This document shows, piece by piece, positions 8,684 through 15,657 of a stretch of 28,211 nucleotides of DNA. Origin of the DNA: CAVRJC01 sp964505725. Lineage in GTDB: Bacteria > Actinomycetota > Acidimicrobiia > IMCC26256 > DASPTH01. The stretch spans positions 1 through 28,211 of the forward strand of contig CAZDJK010000017.1 of the NCBI GenBank assembly GCA_964505725.1, read 5' to 3'. Made by a program: the position numbers and the translations under genes. Numbering within the stretch: position 1 is the first letter of the stretch; each line of letters starts with the position of its first letter. Under the pieces are notes generated by a model. The model saw nothing but the letters and a program-made list of their open reading frames with translations, was not told where the DNA came from and ran no database searches.

Positions 8684-9679
8684 ATGGAGTGGGTCGAGAC
8701 AACCGGCCGCACGGTCGAAGCCGCCCTCGACGCGGCCCTCGACGAGCTCGGGGTCGACGAAGACGACGTCGAGTACGAGGTCCTGGAGCAGCCCCGCACC
8801 GGGCTCTTCGGGCGCATCGGCGCCGGAGACGCGCGGGTGCGGGCGCGGGTGAAGCCGATCTCACGCGAGAAGCCCGGCGAACGCCAGAGCCGGCAACGCC
8901 GCGGCGGGTCGGGATCGCGGCCGCGGTCCGGGGGCGCGGGCTCGACGTCGACAAAGGCATCGGGGTCGGGCCGGGAGAGCCGCTCCTCCGCCGCGCCGGC
9001 GGCGGCGGGGCCCGACGGTGATGATGCGTCGGTCGAGGTCGAGGGCGAGGCCGCCGAACGGCCTGCCCGCTCCCGGCAACGGGGCAGCCGGGGACGCGGG
9101 CGGTCGCGTTCGCCGGCGTCGGGGGCGAGGTCAGGCGCGGACGAGCGCACTCGGGACGAGAGCACGGCTGCTGAGCGGCCGGGCACAGAGGGGATGGCAG
9201 TGGACACGGACGAGCAGTCGGTGCCGGTGGAGGAGCAGGGCCGGGTCGCCGAGGAGTTCACGCGCGCGCTGGTCGACGCCTTCGACCTCGGCGCCCGCGT
9301 CAACCTCATCATCGAGGAGGGCGCGGTGGTCATCGACATCACCGGCGAGAACCTCGGGTTGCTGGTCGGGCCGCGCGGCGCGACCCTCACCGCGATCGAG
9401 GAGCTGGTGCGCACCGTGGTCCAACGCGAGACCGACGGCCGAGGCGCCCGCATCAACGTCGACGTGGCCGGCTACCGGGCGAAGCGCCGAGCCGCGCTCG
9501 AGGAGTTCACGCGCTCGCTGGCCGAGAAGGCGCTGAGCACCGGTCGCCCCCAACGGCTGGAGCCGATGTCGTCCTCGGATCGGAAGGTCGTCCACGACAC
9601 CGCCGCCGGGATCGAGGGTGTGGTGACCGAGTCGGAGGGCGAGGATCCCCGGCGCCGGGTCGTCCTCCGTCCCGCCTGA
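8684..9679 (+). CDS. khpB: Jag/KhpB RNA-binding protein (Jag-N, KH, R3H)
   Basis: 331 residues. The Jag-N domain is at the start (MEWVETTGRTVEAALDAALD, then YEVLEQPRTGLFGRIGAGDARVRARV). Residues about 65-170 are a disordered Arg/Gly/Ser-rich region with many RG and SR pairs (GSRGRGRSRSPASG). A KH domain with VGPRG in its GxxG position follows (NLGLLVGPRGATLTAIEELV), then an R3H domain with SSSDRKVVHDTAAG. Jag/KhpB binds RNA, often with KhpA, and affects cell-wall synthesis and division in Gram-positives. An internal ATG at 9194 after the disordered region could yield a KH-R3H-only form, but I see no strong ribosome site there. It lies 41 bases after yidC, as in most actinobacteria. Confidence 0.93.
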   Translation: MEWVETTGRTVEAALDAALDELGVDEDDVEYEVLEQPRTGLFGRIGAGDARVRARVKPISREKPGERQSRQRRGGSGSRPRSGGAGSTSTKASGSGRESRSSAAPAAAGPDGDDASVEVEGEAAERPARSRQRGSRGRGRSRSPASGARSGADERTRDESTAAERPGTEGMAVDTDEQSVPVEEQGRVAEEFTRALVDAFDLGARVNLIIEEGAVVIDITGENLGLLVGPRGATLTAIEELVRTVVQRETDGRGARINVDVAGYRAKRRAALEEFTRSLAEKALSTGRPQRLEPMSSSDRKVVHDTAAGIEGVVTESEGEDPRRRVVLRPA

Positions 9680-9698
9680 CCCGCAGGGTCCATCGCGG

Positions 9699-10337
9699 GT
9701 GGCCCACCCTCCGCTGGCGACGGTGCTGGCCGAGGCCCGGGACCTCGGGTTCCTCGGACCACCGCCGGTCGAGGCCCACCTCGCGCACGGCCGGGGATTG
9801 GCCGCGGTGGTCGGCGCGCCCCCGGCGCGTTTCGTCGACCTCGGTACCGGCGGCGGCGTCCCCGGACTGGTACTGCTCGAGATGTGGCCGGAGGCAACCG
9901 CGCTGCTCATCGAGGCGAATCAGCGCCGGGCGGACTTCCTCGAGCGCGCCCTGATCTCGTTGGGGTGGCGCGGCCGTGGCACCGTCGAGCGCGGGCGGGC
10001 GGAGGCGGTGGCCCGCGAGCCCGCGTTTCGCCACCGATTCGAGCTGGTCGTCGCCCGGGGCTTCGGGCCGCCTGCGGTCACCGCGGAGTGCGCGGTCGGG
10101 TTCCTCGACGCGGGAGGCCGGCTCGTCGTCAGCGATCGCGAGGGCCCCGCCGCCGACTTCCCGGTTCGTTGGTCCTCCGCCGGGTTGGCGGAGCTGGGGC
10201 TGGGTCCGCCCAGACCCGTGCTCCACGACGCTGCCCGCTTCGCGGTGCTCGAGCGTGTCGAGACGCTCGGTCGGGAGGGTCGGGACGAGCGCTGGCCGCG
10301 ACGAAGCGGCGTCCCGCGCAAGCACCCCCTCTGGTAG
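9699..10337 (+). CDS. rsmG: 16S rRNA m7G527 methyltransferase RsmG
   Basis: 212 residues. RsmG (GidB) methylates N7 of G527 in 16S rRNA using S-adenosylmethionine; its loss gives low-level streptomycin resistance. The SAM site reads FVDLGTGGGVPGLVLLEMWP, followed by LLIEANQRRADFLERAL and RGRAEAVAREPAFRHRFELV. VVARGFGPPAVTAECAV is the usual family region after motif IV. The start is GTG at 9699, 19 bases after jag, with a poor ribosome site, which fits coupling to the upstream gene. The order jag-rsmG-parA-parB is conserved. Confidence 0.94.
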   Translation: MAHPPLATVLAEARDLGFLGPPPVEAHLAHGRGLAAVVGAPPARFVDLGTGGGVPGLVLLEMWPEATALLIEANQRRADFLERALISLGWRGRGTVERGRAEAVAREPAFRHRFELVVARGFGPPAVTAECAVGFLDAGGRLVVSDREGPAADFPVRWSSAGLAELGLGPPRPVLHDAARFAVLERVETLGREGRDERWPRRSGVPRKHPLW

Positions 10338-10344
10338 CGCTGGA

Positions 10345-10360
10345 TGTTCCACGTGGAACC
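10345..10360. promoter_or_regulatory. parS: parS-like centromere site 1
   Basis: TGTTCCACGTGGAACC, just after rsmG, matches the bacterial parS consensus TGTTTCACGTGAAACA at most positions and is a perfect palindrome across GTTCCACGTGGAAC. Actinobacterial parS sites often have such variants. ParB binds parS and spreads as a CTP-dependent clamp. Confidence 0.85.
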
Positions 10361-10384
10361 ACCGACCCTCGACAAAATCTTGAC

Positions 10385-10400
10385 TGTTTCACGGGGAACC
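10385..10400. promoter_or_regulatory. parS: parS-like centromere site 2
   Basis: TGTTTCACGGGGAACC lies exactly 40 bp from the first site, in the same orientation. Its left half is the perfect consensus TGTTTCAC and its right half is imperfect (GGGGAACC). It ends 3 bases before the candidate parA -35 element, so bound ParB could repress parAB. Confidence 0.75.
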
Positions 10401-10403
10401 TGC

Positions 10404-10432
10404 TTGACCATCGGTACGATGTCGTTGAGGAT
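10404..10432 (+). promoter_or_regulatory. Candidate parAB promoter
   Basis: TTGACC (10404-10409), a 17-base spacer and GAGGAT (10427-10432). The -35 is good and the -10 is weak. A start near 10439 leaves about 26 bases to the parA ATG. The second parS-like site abuts the -35. Confidence 0.35.
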
Positions 10433-10464
10433 GTCGCGTCAGCGAGACCGAACCGGATTGGTTG

Positions 10465-12012
10465 ATGGCCGACGACATGCCGGAGCAACGCCAACGGCGC
10501 CGACTCTTTGGTCGTCGTCGCGCCGTCACCAGCACCCCTGATCCCGGCGCGCCGGCCGCGGCCGGGACAGAGGCCGAGGCCATGGGGGGAGAGGCCCCGC
10601 CACCGGACCAGTCCAGCGAGCAACCGACCGAGGCGGGCGTCGAGACCGCCGCCTCCCCCGGGGGGCACGCGCTCCAGGATCACCCGAGCGACGAACGGGG
10701 CGACGGTGAGGTCCCGGGGGACCAGCCCGTGACCCGAGAGGCCACGGAAGTGGCGGTGGAGGAGATGGTGGTGGTCGAGGAACCCGTGCTCGATGACCCG
10801 ACCGCAGCCGAGCCGATCGCGCCGGAGGTGCACGCGGACCCGGCGCCCGTCTTCGGTCCGGAACCCGGCGCACCGACAACCGCTCGGGCGGCCGAGGAGC
10901 TCCCACCGGCGCCGGAGGAGCCGGTGCAATCGGCGGCCGCGGCCGCGCCGGCCCCCATGCCGGCACCGCTGTCCGCGCCGGCTGTGGAGTCCCCCGAGCC
11001 GGACGGGGACGAGGGATCGGCCGCGCCCGTAGGACCCGACGAGCGCCCGGTCGGGGGAGCGGGGTCCGACGAGGACCGGGATGCCGCGATCGAGGCCGAG
11101 CCGGTCGAGGTCGAGCCGGCCGAGCCGGCTCAGGCCTCCCCCGAACCGGCCGAGGCGGCGGTGCTGGGACGCCCGGAGGACGCGGCGGCGGCGGCGAGTG
11201 TCGGCAGGGAGAGTGCCAAGGCGGCCCCGATGACGCTGCCCCGGGTCATCGCGGTCGCGAACCAGAAGGGCGGCGTGGGAAAGACCACGACTGCGGTGAA
11301 CCTCGGCGCCGCCCTCGCCGAGGCCGGGTACCGGGTGCTGGTGGTCGATCTCGATCCCCAGGGCAACGCGACCACGGGCCTCGGCGTGAGCCCCCGCGAC
11401 GTGGAGACGTCGATCTACGACGTGCTCATGAACGACGTCCCCGCGCTCGACGTGGTAGAGCCCACGAGCCTCAAGAACCTGTTCGTGGTGCCCGCCACCC
11501 TCGACCTTGCGGGAGCGGAGATCGAGCTGGTGCCGGCGTTCAGCCGGGAGCAGAAGCTGCGGCGGGCGCTGGAGGTGGTGCGAGCCGAGTACGACCTCGT
11601 GCTCATCGACTGCCCCCCCTCGCTCGGGCTGCTCACCGTGAACGGCCTCGCCGCCGCCGACGACGTGATCGTGCCGATCCAGTGCGAGTACTACGCCCTC
11701 GAGGGCCTGGGCCAGCTGCTCCGCAACGTCGCCCTGGTGCGCAACAACCTGAACCCGTCGCTCGAGGTGCGCGGCATCGTGCTCACCATGCACGACACCC
11801 GGACCCGCCTGGCGGAGCAGGTCGAGAACGAGGTGCGGGAGCACTTCGGCGAGAAGGTGTACGCGACGGTGGTGCCCCGGACGGTGCGCCTGGCGGAGGC
11901 ACCCTCCTTCGGCCAGCCGATCATCGTCTTCGACCCCACGTCGAAGGGCGCCAAGGCGTACCGGAAGCTGGCGAAAGAGGTGAGTCGTGGCGCGACGCGG
12001 CGGACTGGGTAG
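10465..12012 (+). CDS. parA: Chromosome partitioning ATPase ParA with long acidic N-terminus
   Basis: From ATG 10465 (a TTG lies one codon earlier) this gives 515 residues. The first 255 or so are low-complexity Glu/Ala/Pro-rich sequence after a short basic start (EQRQRRRLFGRRRAV). The ATPase core then begins MTLPRVIAVANQKGGVGKTT, with the deviant Walker A KGGVGKTT, LVVDLDPQGNATTGLG, Walker B LVLIDCPPSLGLLT and the C-terminal AEAPSFGQPIIVFDPTSKGA typical of chromosomal ParA/Soj. ParA forms ATP-dependent dimers on the nucleoid that move ParB-parS complexes. An internal ATG at 11230 would give a normal-length ParA of 260 residues, with AAGGCGG a few bases upstream, so the extension may be only partly translated. 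Its 3' end overlaps parB by 26 bases. Confidence 0.93.
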   Translation: MADDMPEQRQRRRLFGRRRAVTSTPDPGAPAAAGTEAEAMGGEAPPPDQSSEQPTEAGVETAASPGGHALQDHPSDERGDGEVPGDQPVTREATEVAVEEMVVVEEPVLDDPTAAEPIAPEVHADPAPVFGPEPGAPTTARAAEELPPAPEEPVQSAAAAAPAPMPAPLSAPAVESPEPDGDEGSAAPVGPDERPVGGAGSDEDRDAAIEAEPVEVEPAEPAQASPEPAEAAVLGRPEDAAAAASVGRESAKAAPMTLPRVIAVANQKGGVGKTTTAVNLGAALAEAGYRVLVVDLDPQGNATTGLGVSPRDVETSIYDVLMNDVPALDVVEPTSLKNLFVVPATLDLAGAEIELVPAFSREQKLRRALEVVRAEYDLVLIDCPPSLGLLTVNGLAAADDVIVPIQCEYYALEGLGQLLRNVALVRNNLNPSLEVRGIVLTMHDTRTRLAEQVENEVREHFGEKVYATVVPRTVRLAEAPSFGQPIIVFDPTSKGAKAYRKLAKEVSRGATRRTG

Positions 12013-12889
12013 GGGGTTGGGGGCGCTCATCCCCGCCGGCGCGGAGGCGCCGGCGGAGCCGGGCGGCCTCGAGGAGATCCCGGTGGCGGCCATCCGGCCC
12101 AACCGTTACCAGCCCCGTGAGCACTTCGACGAGGAGGCGTTGGCGTCGCTCGCCGACTCCATCCGGGCGGTCGGGGTCCTCCAGCCGGTGCTGGTGCGCC
12201 CCGTGGGCGACGGCTCGTACGAGCTCGTGGCCGGCGAACGGCGCTGGCGCGCGGCCCGGCGGGTCGGGCTCCAGACGTTGCCCGCCCTCGTGCGCGACAC
12301 CGCGGACGCAGCCGCGCTCGAGCACGCGCTGGTCGAGAACCTCCATCGCGACGACCTCAACCCGCTCGAGGAGGCGACGGCCTACCAGCAGCTGATCGAG
12401 GACTTCGGTCTCACGCACGACGAGGTGGCGCGCCAGGTGGGGCGCAGCCGGGCGTCGATCTCGAACACCCTCCGGCTGCTCCAGCTCCCGCCGACGATCC
12501 AGAAGCTGGTGGGCGAGGGCAGGCTGTCGATGGGCCACGCCCGGGCGCTGCTCGGAACCCCCGACCGCTCGTTCCAGGAGGCGCTGGCGCGCCGCGCGGT
12601 CGCGGAGGACCTGTCGGTGCGGACGGTCGAGGAAGCGGTACGGGTGCACCAGGCCGTCGCCACAGGTGACGCCGGCTCGTCGTCGCCCGAGGAATCGCCC
12701 CCTCGCGCGCCACTCCGTGCTCCCGGCCTGGTCGAGCTCGAGGAGCTCCTGGGCGATCATCTCGAGACGCGCGTGAGGATCTCGATGGGCGCCGCACGGG
12801 GCAAGGTGGTGATCGAGTTCTCGACGCTCGAGGATCTCGAGCGGATCTACCGCCGGATGACCGAAGGACCGGCGGCGGCCACCGCCTGA
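11987..12889 (+). CDS. parB: Chromosome partitioning protein ParB
   Basis: 300 residues. ParB is a CTP-dependent clamp that loads at parS. The start MARRGGLGRGLGALIP holds the usual N-terminal ParA-stimulating peptide. The CTP-binding domain shows IRPNRYQPREHFDEEAL, GERRWRAARRVGL and ENLHRDDLNPLEEA. The central helix-turn-helix is around EVARQVGRSRASISNTLRLL with LSMGHARALL after it. The C-terminal dimerisation domain is about residues 245-290 (ARGKVVIEFSTLEDLERIY). The start is GTG at 11987, inside the parA 3' end, with AAAGAGG 6 bases upstream. Two parS-like sites lie 1.6 kb upstream. Confidence 0.96.
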   Translation: MARRGGLGRGLGALIPAGAEAPAEPGGLEEIPVAAIRPNRYQPREHFDEEALASLADSIRAVGVLQPVLVRPVGDGSYELVAGERRWRAARRVGLQTLPALVRDTADAAALEHALVENLHRDDLNPLEEATAYQQLIEDFGLTHDEVARQVGRSRASISNTLRLLQLPPTIQKLVGEGRLSMGHARALLGTPDRSFQEALARRAVAEDLSVRTVEEAVRVHQAVATGDAGSSSPEESPPRAPLRAPGLVELEELLGDHLETRVRISMGAARGKVVIEFSTLEDLERIYRRMTEGPAAATA

Positions 12890-12917
12890 CAGAGTAGTTG
12901 CGCTCGCAACTACTCTG
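12890..12917. terminator. Bidirectional terminator between parB and cwlM
   Basis: CAGAGTAGTTGC and GCAACTACTCTG form a perfect 12-base stem around the 4-base loop GCTC. It begins one base after the parB stop and contains the cwlM stop codon in its right arm. Neither side has a real T-run, which is common for actinobacterial terminators. It serves two convergent genes. Confidence 0.8.
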
Positions 12918-13929
12918 GGGTGGAGGGAGCGCAGAGGCCGCTGCGGATGCCGTGCACGACCGCGCGGGCGAGCTCGTTCGCGGGATGCGATCCGGGCGCC
13001 CCGGTGTCGTCGACCGGGAACGGCTCGCACAAGACAGCGGCCATGCGTGTCTCGCGCAGCACCGCGTAAGTGCGACCGCACACCCCGCCACCGGTCTGGA
13101 GGACCCGCTCGAGCTGGGTGAAGATCGCCGACGCCACCCGGAACCCGGCCTCGGAGCGGAACCGCCCCGACTCGAAATAGCTGCACCGGCACCCCGAGCC
13201 GGCCTCGCCGGGCGCGAGCCCGAGGAACAGGTCGGCGCCGTACTCGTTCGCGGCGGCGGCGATCGCAGGGCCGGGTGCGCCCGCGGTGTCGAGGAGCGTC
13301 TCGGCATCGTGCTCGACGAGCTGTTCGACCACCGCGCCGGCCACCGGCTCGAGGCCGGGAGCCGCGGCGACGAACACCCGGTAGCCGGTCAGAGTGAGCG
13401 GAGCCTGCCGGAGCGACTCGCGCTCCCGGACGCTCGCCACCGAGCCCTCGGCCAGCGCGCTCAGACGGGTCAGGGTCGCGACCGTCGCGGGCCCGCAGAT
13501 GCCGTCGGACGTGATGCCGGCGTTGCGCTGGAACTCGCCGAGGGCCGACGCGGTGTCGTCGCCCAGGATGCCGTCCTCACGCCCGGCGTCGAAGCCGAGC
13601 GCGTTGAGACGGGTCTGGAGCTCTTTGACGTCGTCGCCCCGGAGCATCGGTCGGCGGCGGTACAGGAGCCGGTCGCCGAGGCGGAAGCCGCTCTCGACCA
13701 TCGCCGCCCACGTCTCGGGTCCACAGATCCCGTCGACGCGGAGCCCCCGCGCCTCCTGGAACGCCCGCACCGCCCTTTCGGTGGCATCGCCGAACGCGCC
13801 GATCTCGTCGACCGGCACCGGCCGGCCCAGCCCGGCCAGGCGGCGCTGCAGATCCCGGACCGGCTCGCCGCGGCTCCCGAGCCGGAGGTCCGCCGGCGGT
13901 GGAGCCGAATCGCGAGCCGCGTCGCTCAA
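12910..13929 (-). CDS. cwlM: CwlM-like amidase-fold protein, probably non-catalytic
   Basis: 339 residues. Two peptidoglycan-binding type 1 domains come first: about 16-80 (LGSRGEPVRDLQRRLAGLG ... GICGPETWAAM) and 92-155 (RGDDVKELQTRLNALGF ... GICGPATVATL). Residues 180-333 follow the amidase_3 fold (YRVFVAAAPGLEP, NEYGADLFLGLAPGE, MAAVLCEPFP). The DPGHGG histidine position reads APGLEP and the SIHAN position reads GLAPG, so both zinc histidines are absent; the glutamate in CEPF remains. There is no signal peptide. In mycobacteria cytoplasmic CwlM, phosphorylated by PknB, activates MurA; a regulatory role here is inferred. The TTG start at 13929 overlaps the trxA stop (TTGA). The trxB-trxA-cwlM order matches mycobacteria. 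Confidence 0.88.
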   Translation of the reverse strand: MSDAARDSAPPPADLRLGSRGEPVRDLQRRLAGLGRPVPVDEIGAFGDATERAVRAFQEARGLRVDGICGPETWAAMVESGFRLGDRLLYRRRPMLRGDDVKELQTRLNALGFDAGREDGILGDDTASALGEFQRNAGITSDGICGPATVATLTRLSALAEGSVASVRERESLRQAPLTLTGYRVFVAAAPGLEPVAGAVVEQLVEHDAETLLDTAGAPGPAIAAAANEYGADLFLGLAPGEAGSGCRCSYFESGRFRSEAGFRVASAIFTQLERVLQTGGGVCGRTYAVLRETRMAAVLCEPFPVDDTGAPGSHPANELARAVVHGIRSGLCAPSTPE

Positions 13930-14255
13930 GCGATGTACTCGGCGAGATCCTGGAGGAGCTGACCCTTGCCCTTGGCGCCGACGAGGCGCTTCACCTGCTC
14001 GCCGTCCTTGAACACGAGCAGCGTCGGGATGCTCAGCACCTGGAAGCGGGTGGCGATCCCGGGGTTCTCGTCGACGTTGAGCTTCGCGATCGTGAGCTTG
14101 CCCCGCTGTTCAGTGGCGATCTCGGCCAGGGTGGGGGCGATCAACTTGCAGGGGCCGCACCACTCGGCCCAGAAGTCGACGAGCACGGGCGTCTCCGACC
14201 CGCCGATCGTCTCGTCGAAGGTGCTGTCGGAGAGCGTGAGAATGTCGTCGGCCAC
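13926..14255 (-). CDS. trxA: Thioredoxin
   Basis: 109-residue thioredoxin, a cytoplasmic disulfide reductase recharged by TrxB. The active site WCGPC sits at about residues 33-37 in VLVDFWAEWCGPCKLIAPTL. NVDENPGIATRFQVLSIPTL carries the cis-proline motif, and VFKDGEQVKRLVGAKGKGQL ends the fold. The start is GTG at 14255 with AGGAAAGGA about 8 bases upstream. In the 93-base gap before it, TAAACT on the minus strand (14283-14288) could be a -10 element, but I see no convincing -35. It is coupled to cwlM by a 4-base overlap. Confidence 0.96.
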   Translation of the reverse strand: MADDILTLSDSTFDETIGGSETPVLVDFWAEWCGPCKLIAPTLAEIATEQRGKLTIAKLNVDENPGIATRFQVLSIPTLLVFKDGEQVKRLVGAKGKGQLLQDLAEYIA

Positions 14256-14348
14256 CGAGGGTCCTTTCCTGAAGTGCGGCCGAGTTTACCGACCGTTCGC
14301 GTGATCAACCCTCCTCGGGTGGCACCCATTCCGGGCCTTACGGCGGCG

Positions 14349-15275
14349 CTACGCGTGGGCGGCCAGCCAGCGTTCGGCTTCGATCGCGGCCATGCAGCCG
14401 CTCCCCGCGGCGGTGACGGCCTGGCGGTAGACGTGGTCCTGCACGTCGCCGGCGGCGAACACACCCTCGACGGTGGTGCGGGTCGAGTCGGCCTCGGTGA
14501 CGAGGTAGCCGTTCTCGTCGAGCTCGAGCTGGCCGCGGAACAGCTCGGTGTTGGGGTCGTGGCCGATGGCGACGAACAGACCCGACACCGCGAAGTCGGA
14601 CTCCTGCCCGGTGAGGGTGTCGCGGAGGCGCAGCCCCTCGACCACGCCGTCACCGACGATGTCCTCGACGACCGTGTTCCAACGGAACTCGACCTTGGGA
14701 TTGGCGAACGCGCGGTCCTGCATGATCTTGGACGCGCGCAGCTCGTCACGGCGGTGGATGACGGTGACGCTGGTAGCGAACTTGGTGAGGAACAGCGCCT
14801 CCTCGATCGCGGAGTCGCCGCCGCCGACGATCGCGATCGGCTTCTCGCGGAAGAAGAAACCGTCGCACGTCGCGCACGTGGAGACGCCGTGGCCGAGGAG
14901 GCGCTGCTCGGCGGGGAGGCCGAGCATGCGCGCCGACGCGCCGGTGGTGACGATGACGGCGCGGCCGCGGTACTCCGTGGCGCCCGCCCACGCGCCGAAC
15001 GGCGCGTCCGACAGGTCGACCCGGTCGACGTCTGCGGTGACGAACTCGGCGCCGAAGCGCTCCGCCTGCTCGCGGAACTTCATCATCAGCTCGGGCCCGA
15101 GGATGCCGTCGGGGAACCCGGGGTAGTTCTCGACGTCGGTCGTGAGCATCAGCTGGCCGCCGGCGCCGATGCCCTCGATCACGACGGGCGCCAGGTCGGC
15201 GCGCCCGGCGTACACCGCGGCGGTGAGCCCCGCGGGGCCGGAGCCGATGATCAGGAGCTCGCGGGGCTCAACCAT
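14349..15275 (-). CDS. trxB: Thioredoxin reductase (NADPH)
   Basis: 308-residue flavoenzyme of the low-molecular-weight type that reduces thioredoxin with NADPH. The FAD site is IIGSGPAGLTAAVYAGRA, and GGQLMLTTDVENYPGFPDG is the usual next block. The redox-active pair is CATC in GVSTCATCDGFFF. The NADPH site is IVGGGDSAIEEALFLTKFA with HRRDELRASKI. The C-terminal FAD motif reads GVFAAGDVQDHVYRQAVTAA. The ATG at 15275 has GAGGA 6 bases upstream. It lies 93 bases upstream of trxA and 30 bases after the small membrane protein gene. Confidence 0.97.
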   Translation of the reverse strand: MVEPRELLIIGSGPAGLTAAVYAGRADLAPVVIEGIGAGGQLMLTTDVENYPGFPDGILGPELMMKFREQAERFGAEFVTADVDRVDLSDAPFGAWAGATEYRGRAVIVTTGASARMLGLPAEQRLLGHGVSTCATCDGFFFREKPIAIVGGGDSAIEEALFLTKFATSVTVIHRRDELRASKIMQDRAFANPKVEFRWNTVVEDIVGDGVVEGLRLRDTLTGQESDFAVSGLFVAIGHDPNTELFRGQLELDENGYLVTEADSTRTTVEGVFAAGDVQDHVYRQAVTAAGSGCMAAIEAERWLAAHA

Positions 15276-15305
15276 GGGTCCTCGGGGGAAGCGTCTCGAG
15301 ACGGC

Positions 15306-15602
15306 TCATCGCGCGTCGGGTTCCTGGGGTTGCGAGAATCGCAACGTCCACACGAACCCGCCGCCGATCACGAAGATTCCCCCCAGGATGAGGTACGCCA
15401 ACCACACGTCGCCCACCAGCACGACGAGCACCCGGAACAGGGCGATCGCCAGCATGAACAAGGCGATCACCACGAAGAAGGCGACGAGGAGCCCGTAGAC
15501 GACGGAACGGCTCGCCCGCTGCGCCGGGAGCACCGTCTTCTCGCGGACCGCGCCGACGATGTCCTCGAGCGTGTCGACGGCGTCGGTTGTCCAGTCGGCC
15601 AC
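15306..15602 (-). CDS. Small two-TM membrane protein, unknown function
   Basis: 98 residues from a GTG at 15602 with AGAGGAG about 7 bases upstream. The open frame continues further upstream but is shadow there. An amphipathic start (TDAVDTLEDIVGAVREKTV) is followed by two hydrophobic segments, about residues 36-60 (VVYGLLVAFFVVIALFMLAI) and 66-90 (VWLAYLILGGIFVIGGGFVW), and a short polar tail. The layout resembles small holin-like or phage-holin-superfamily proteins of actinobacteria, but I do not recognise the family firmly. It sits between the sigma/anti-sigma pair and trxB. Coding status is supported by the ribosome site, the tight packing and the clear membrane pattern. Confidence 0.75.
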   Translation of the reverse strand: MADWTTDAVDTLEDIVGAVREKTVLPAQRASRSVVYGLLVAFFVVIALFMLAIALFRVLVVLVGDVWLAYLILGGIFVIGGGFVWTLRFSQPQEPDAR

Positions 15603-15657
15603 CCGGGGCTCCTCTCGAACGGCGGGCGCGAGCGTACCGCGCGCCCGCGCCGCGGCG

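Noticed and set aside
10344..10541. Short open frame starting MFHVEP at the first parS-like site
   Set aside because: The start is produced by the parS sequence itself, and the rest overlaps parA in another frame with no recognisable product.
14256..14348. A promoter with TAAACT and TTGATC before trxA
   Set aside because: The spacing between TTGATC and TAAACT is only 14 bases, and the 17-base position holds GGGTTG; too weak to list as a feature.
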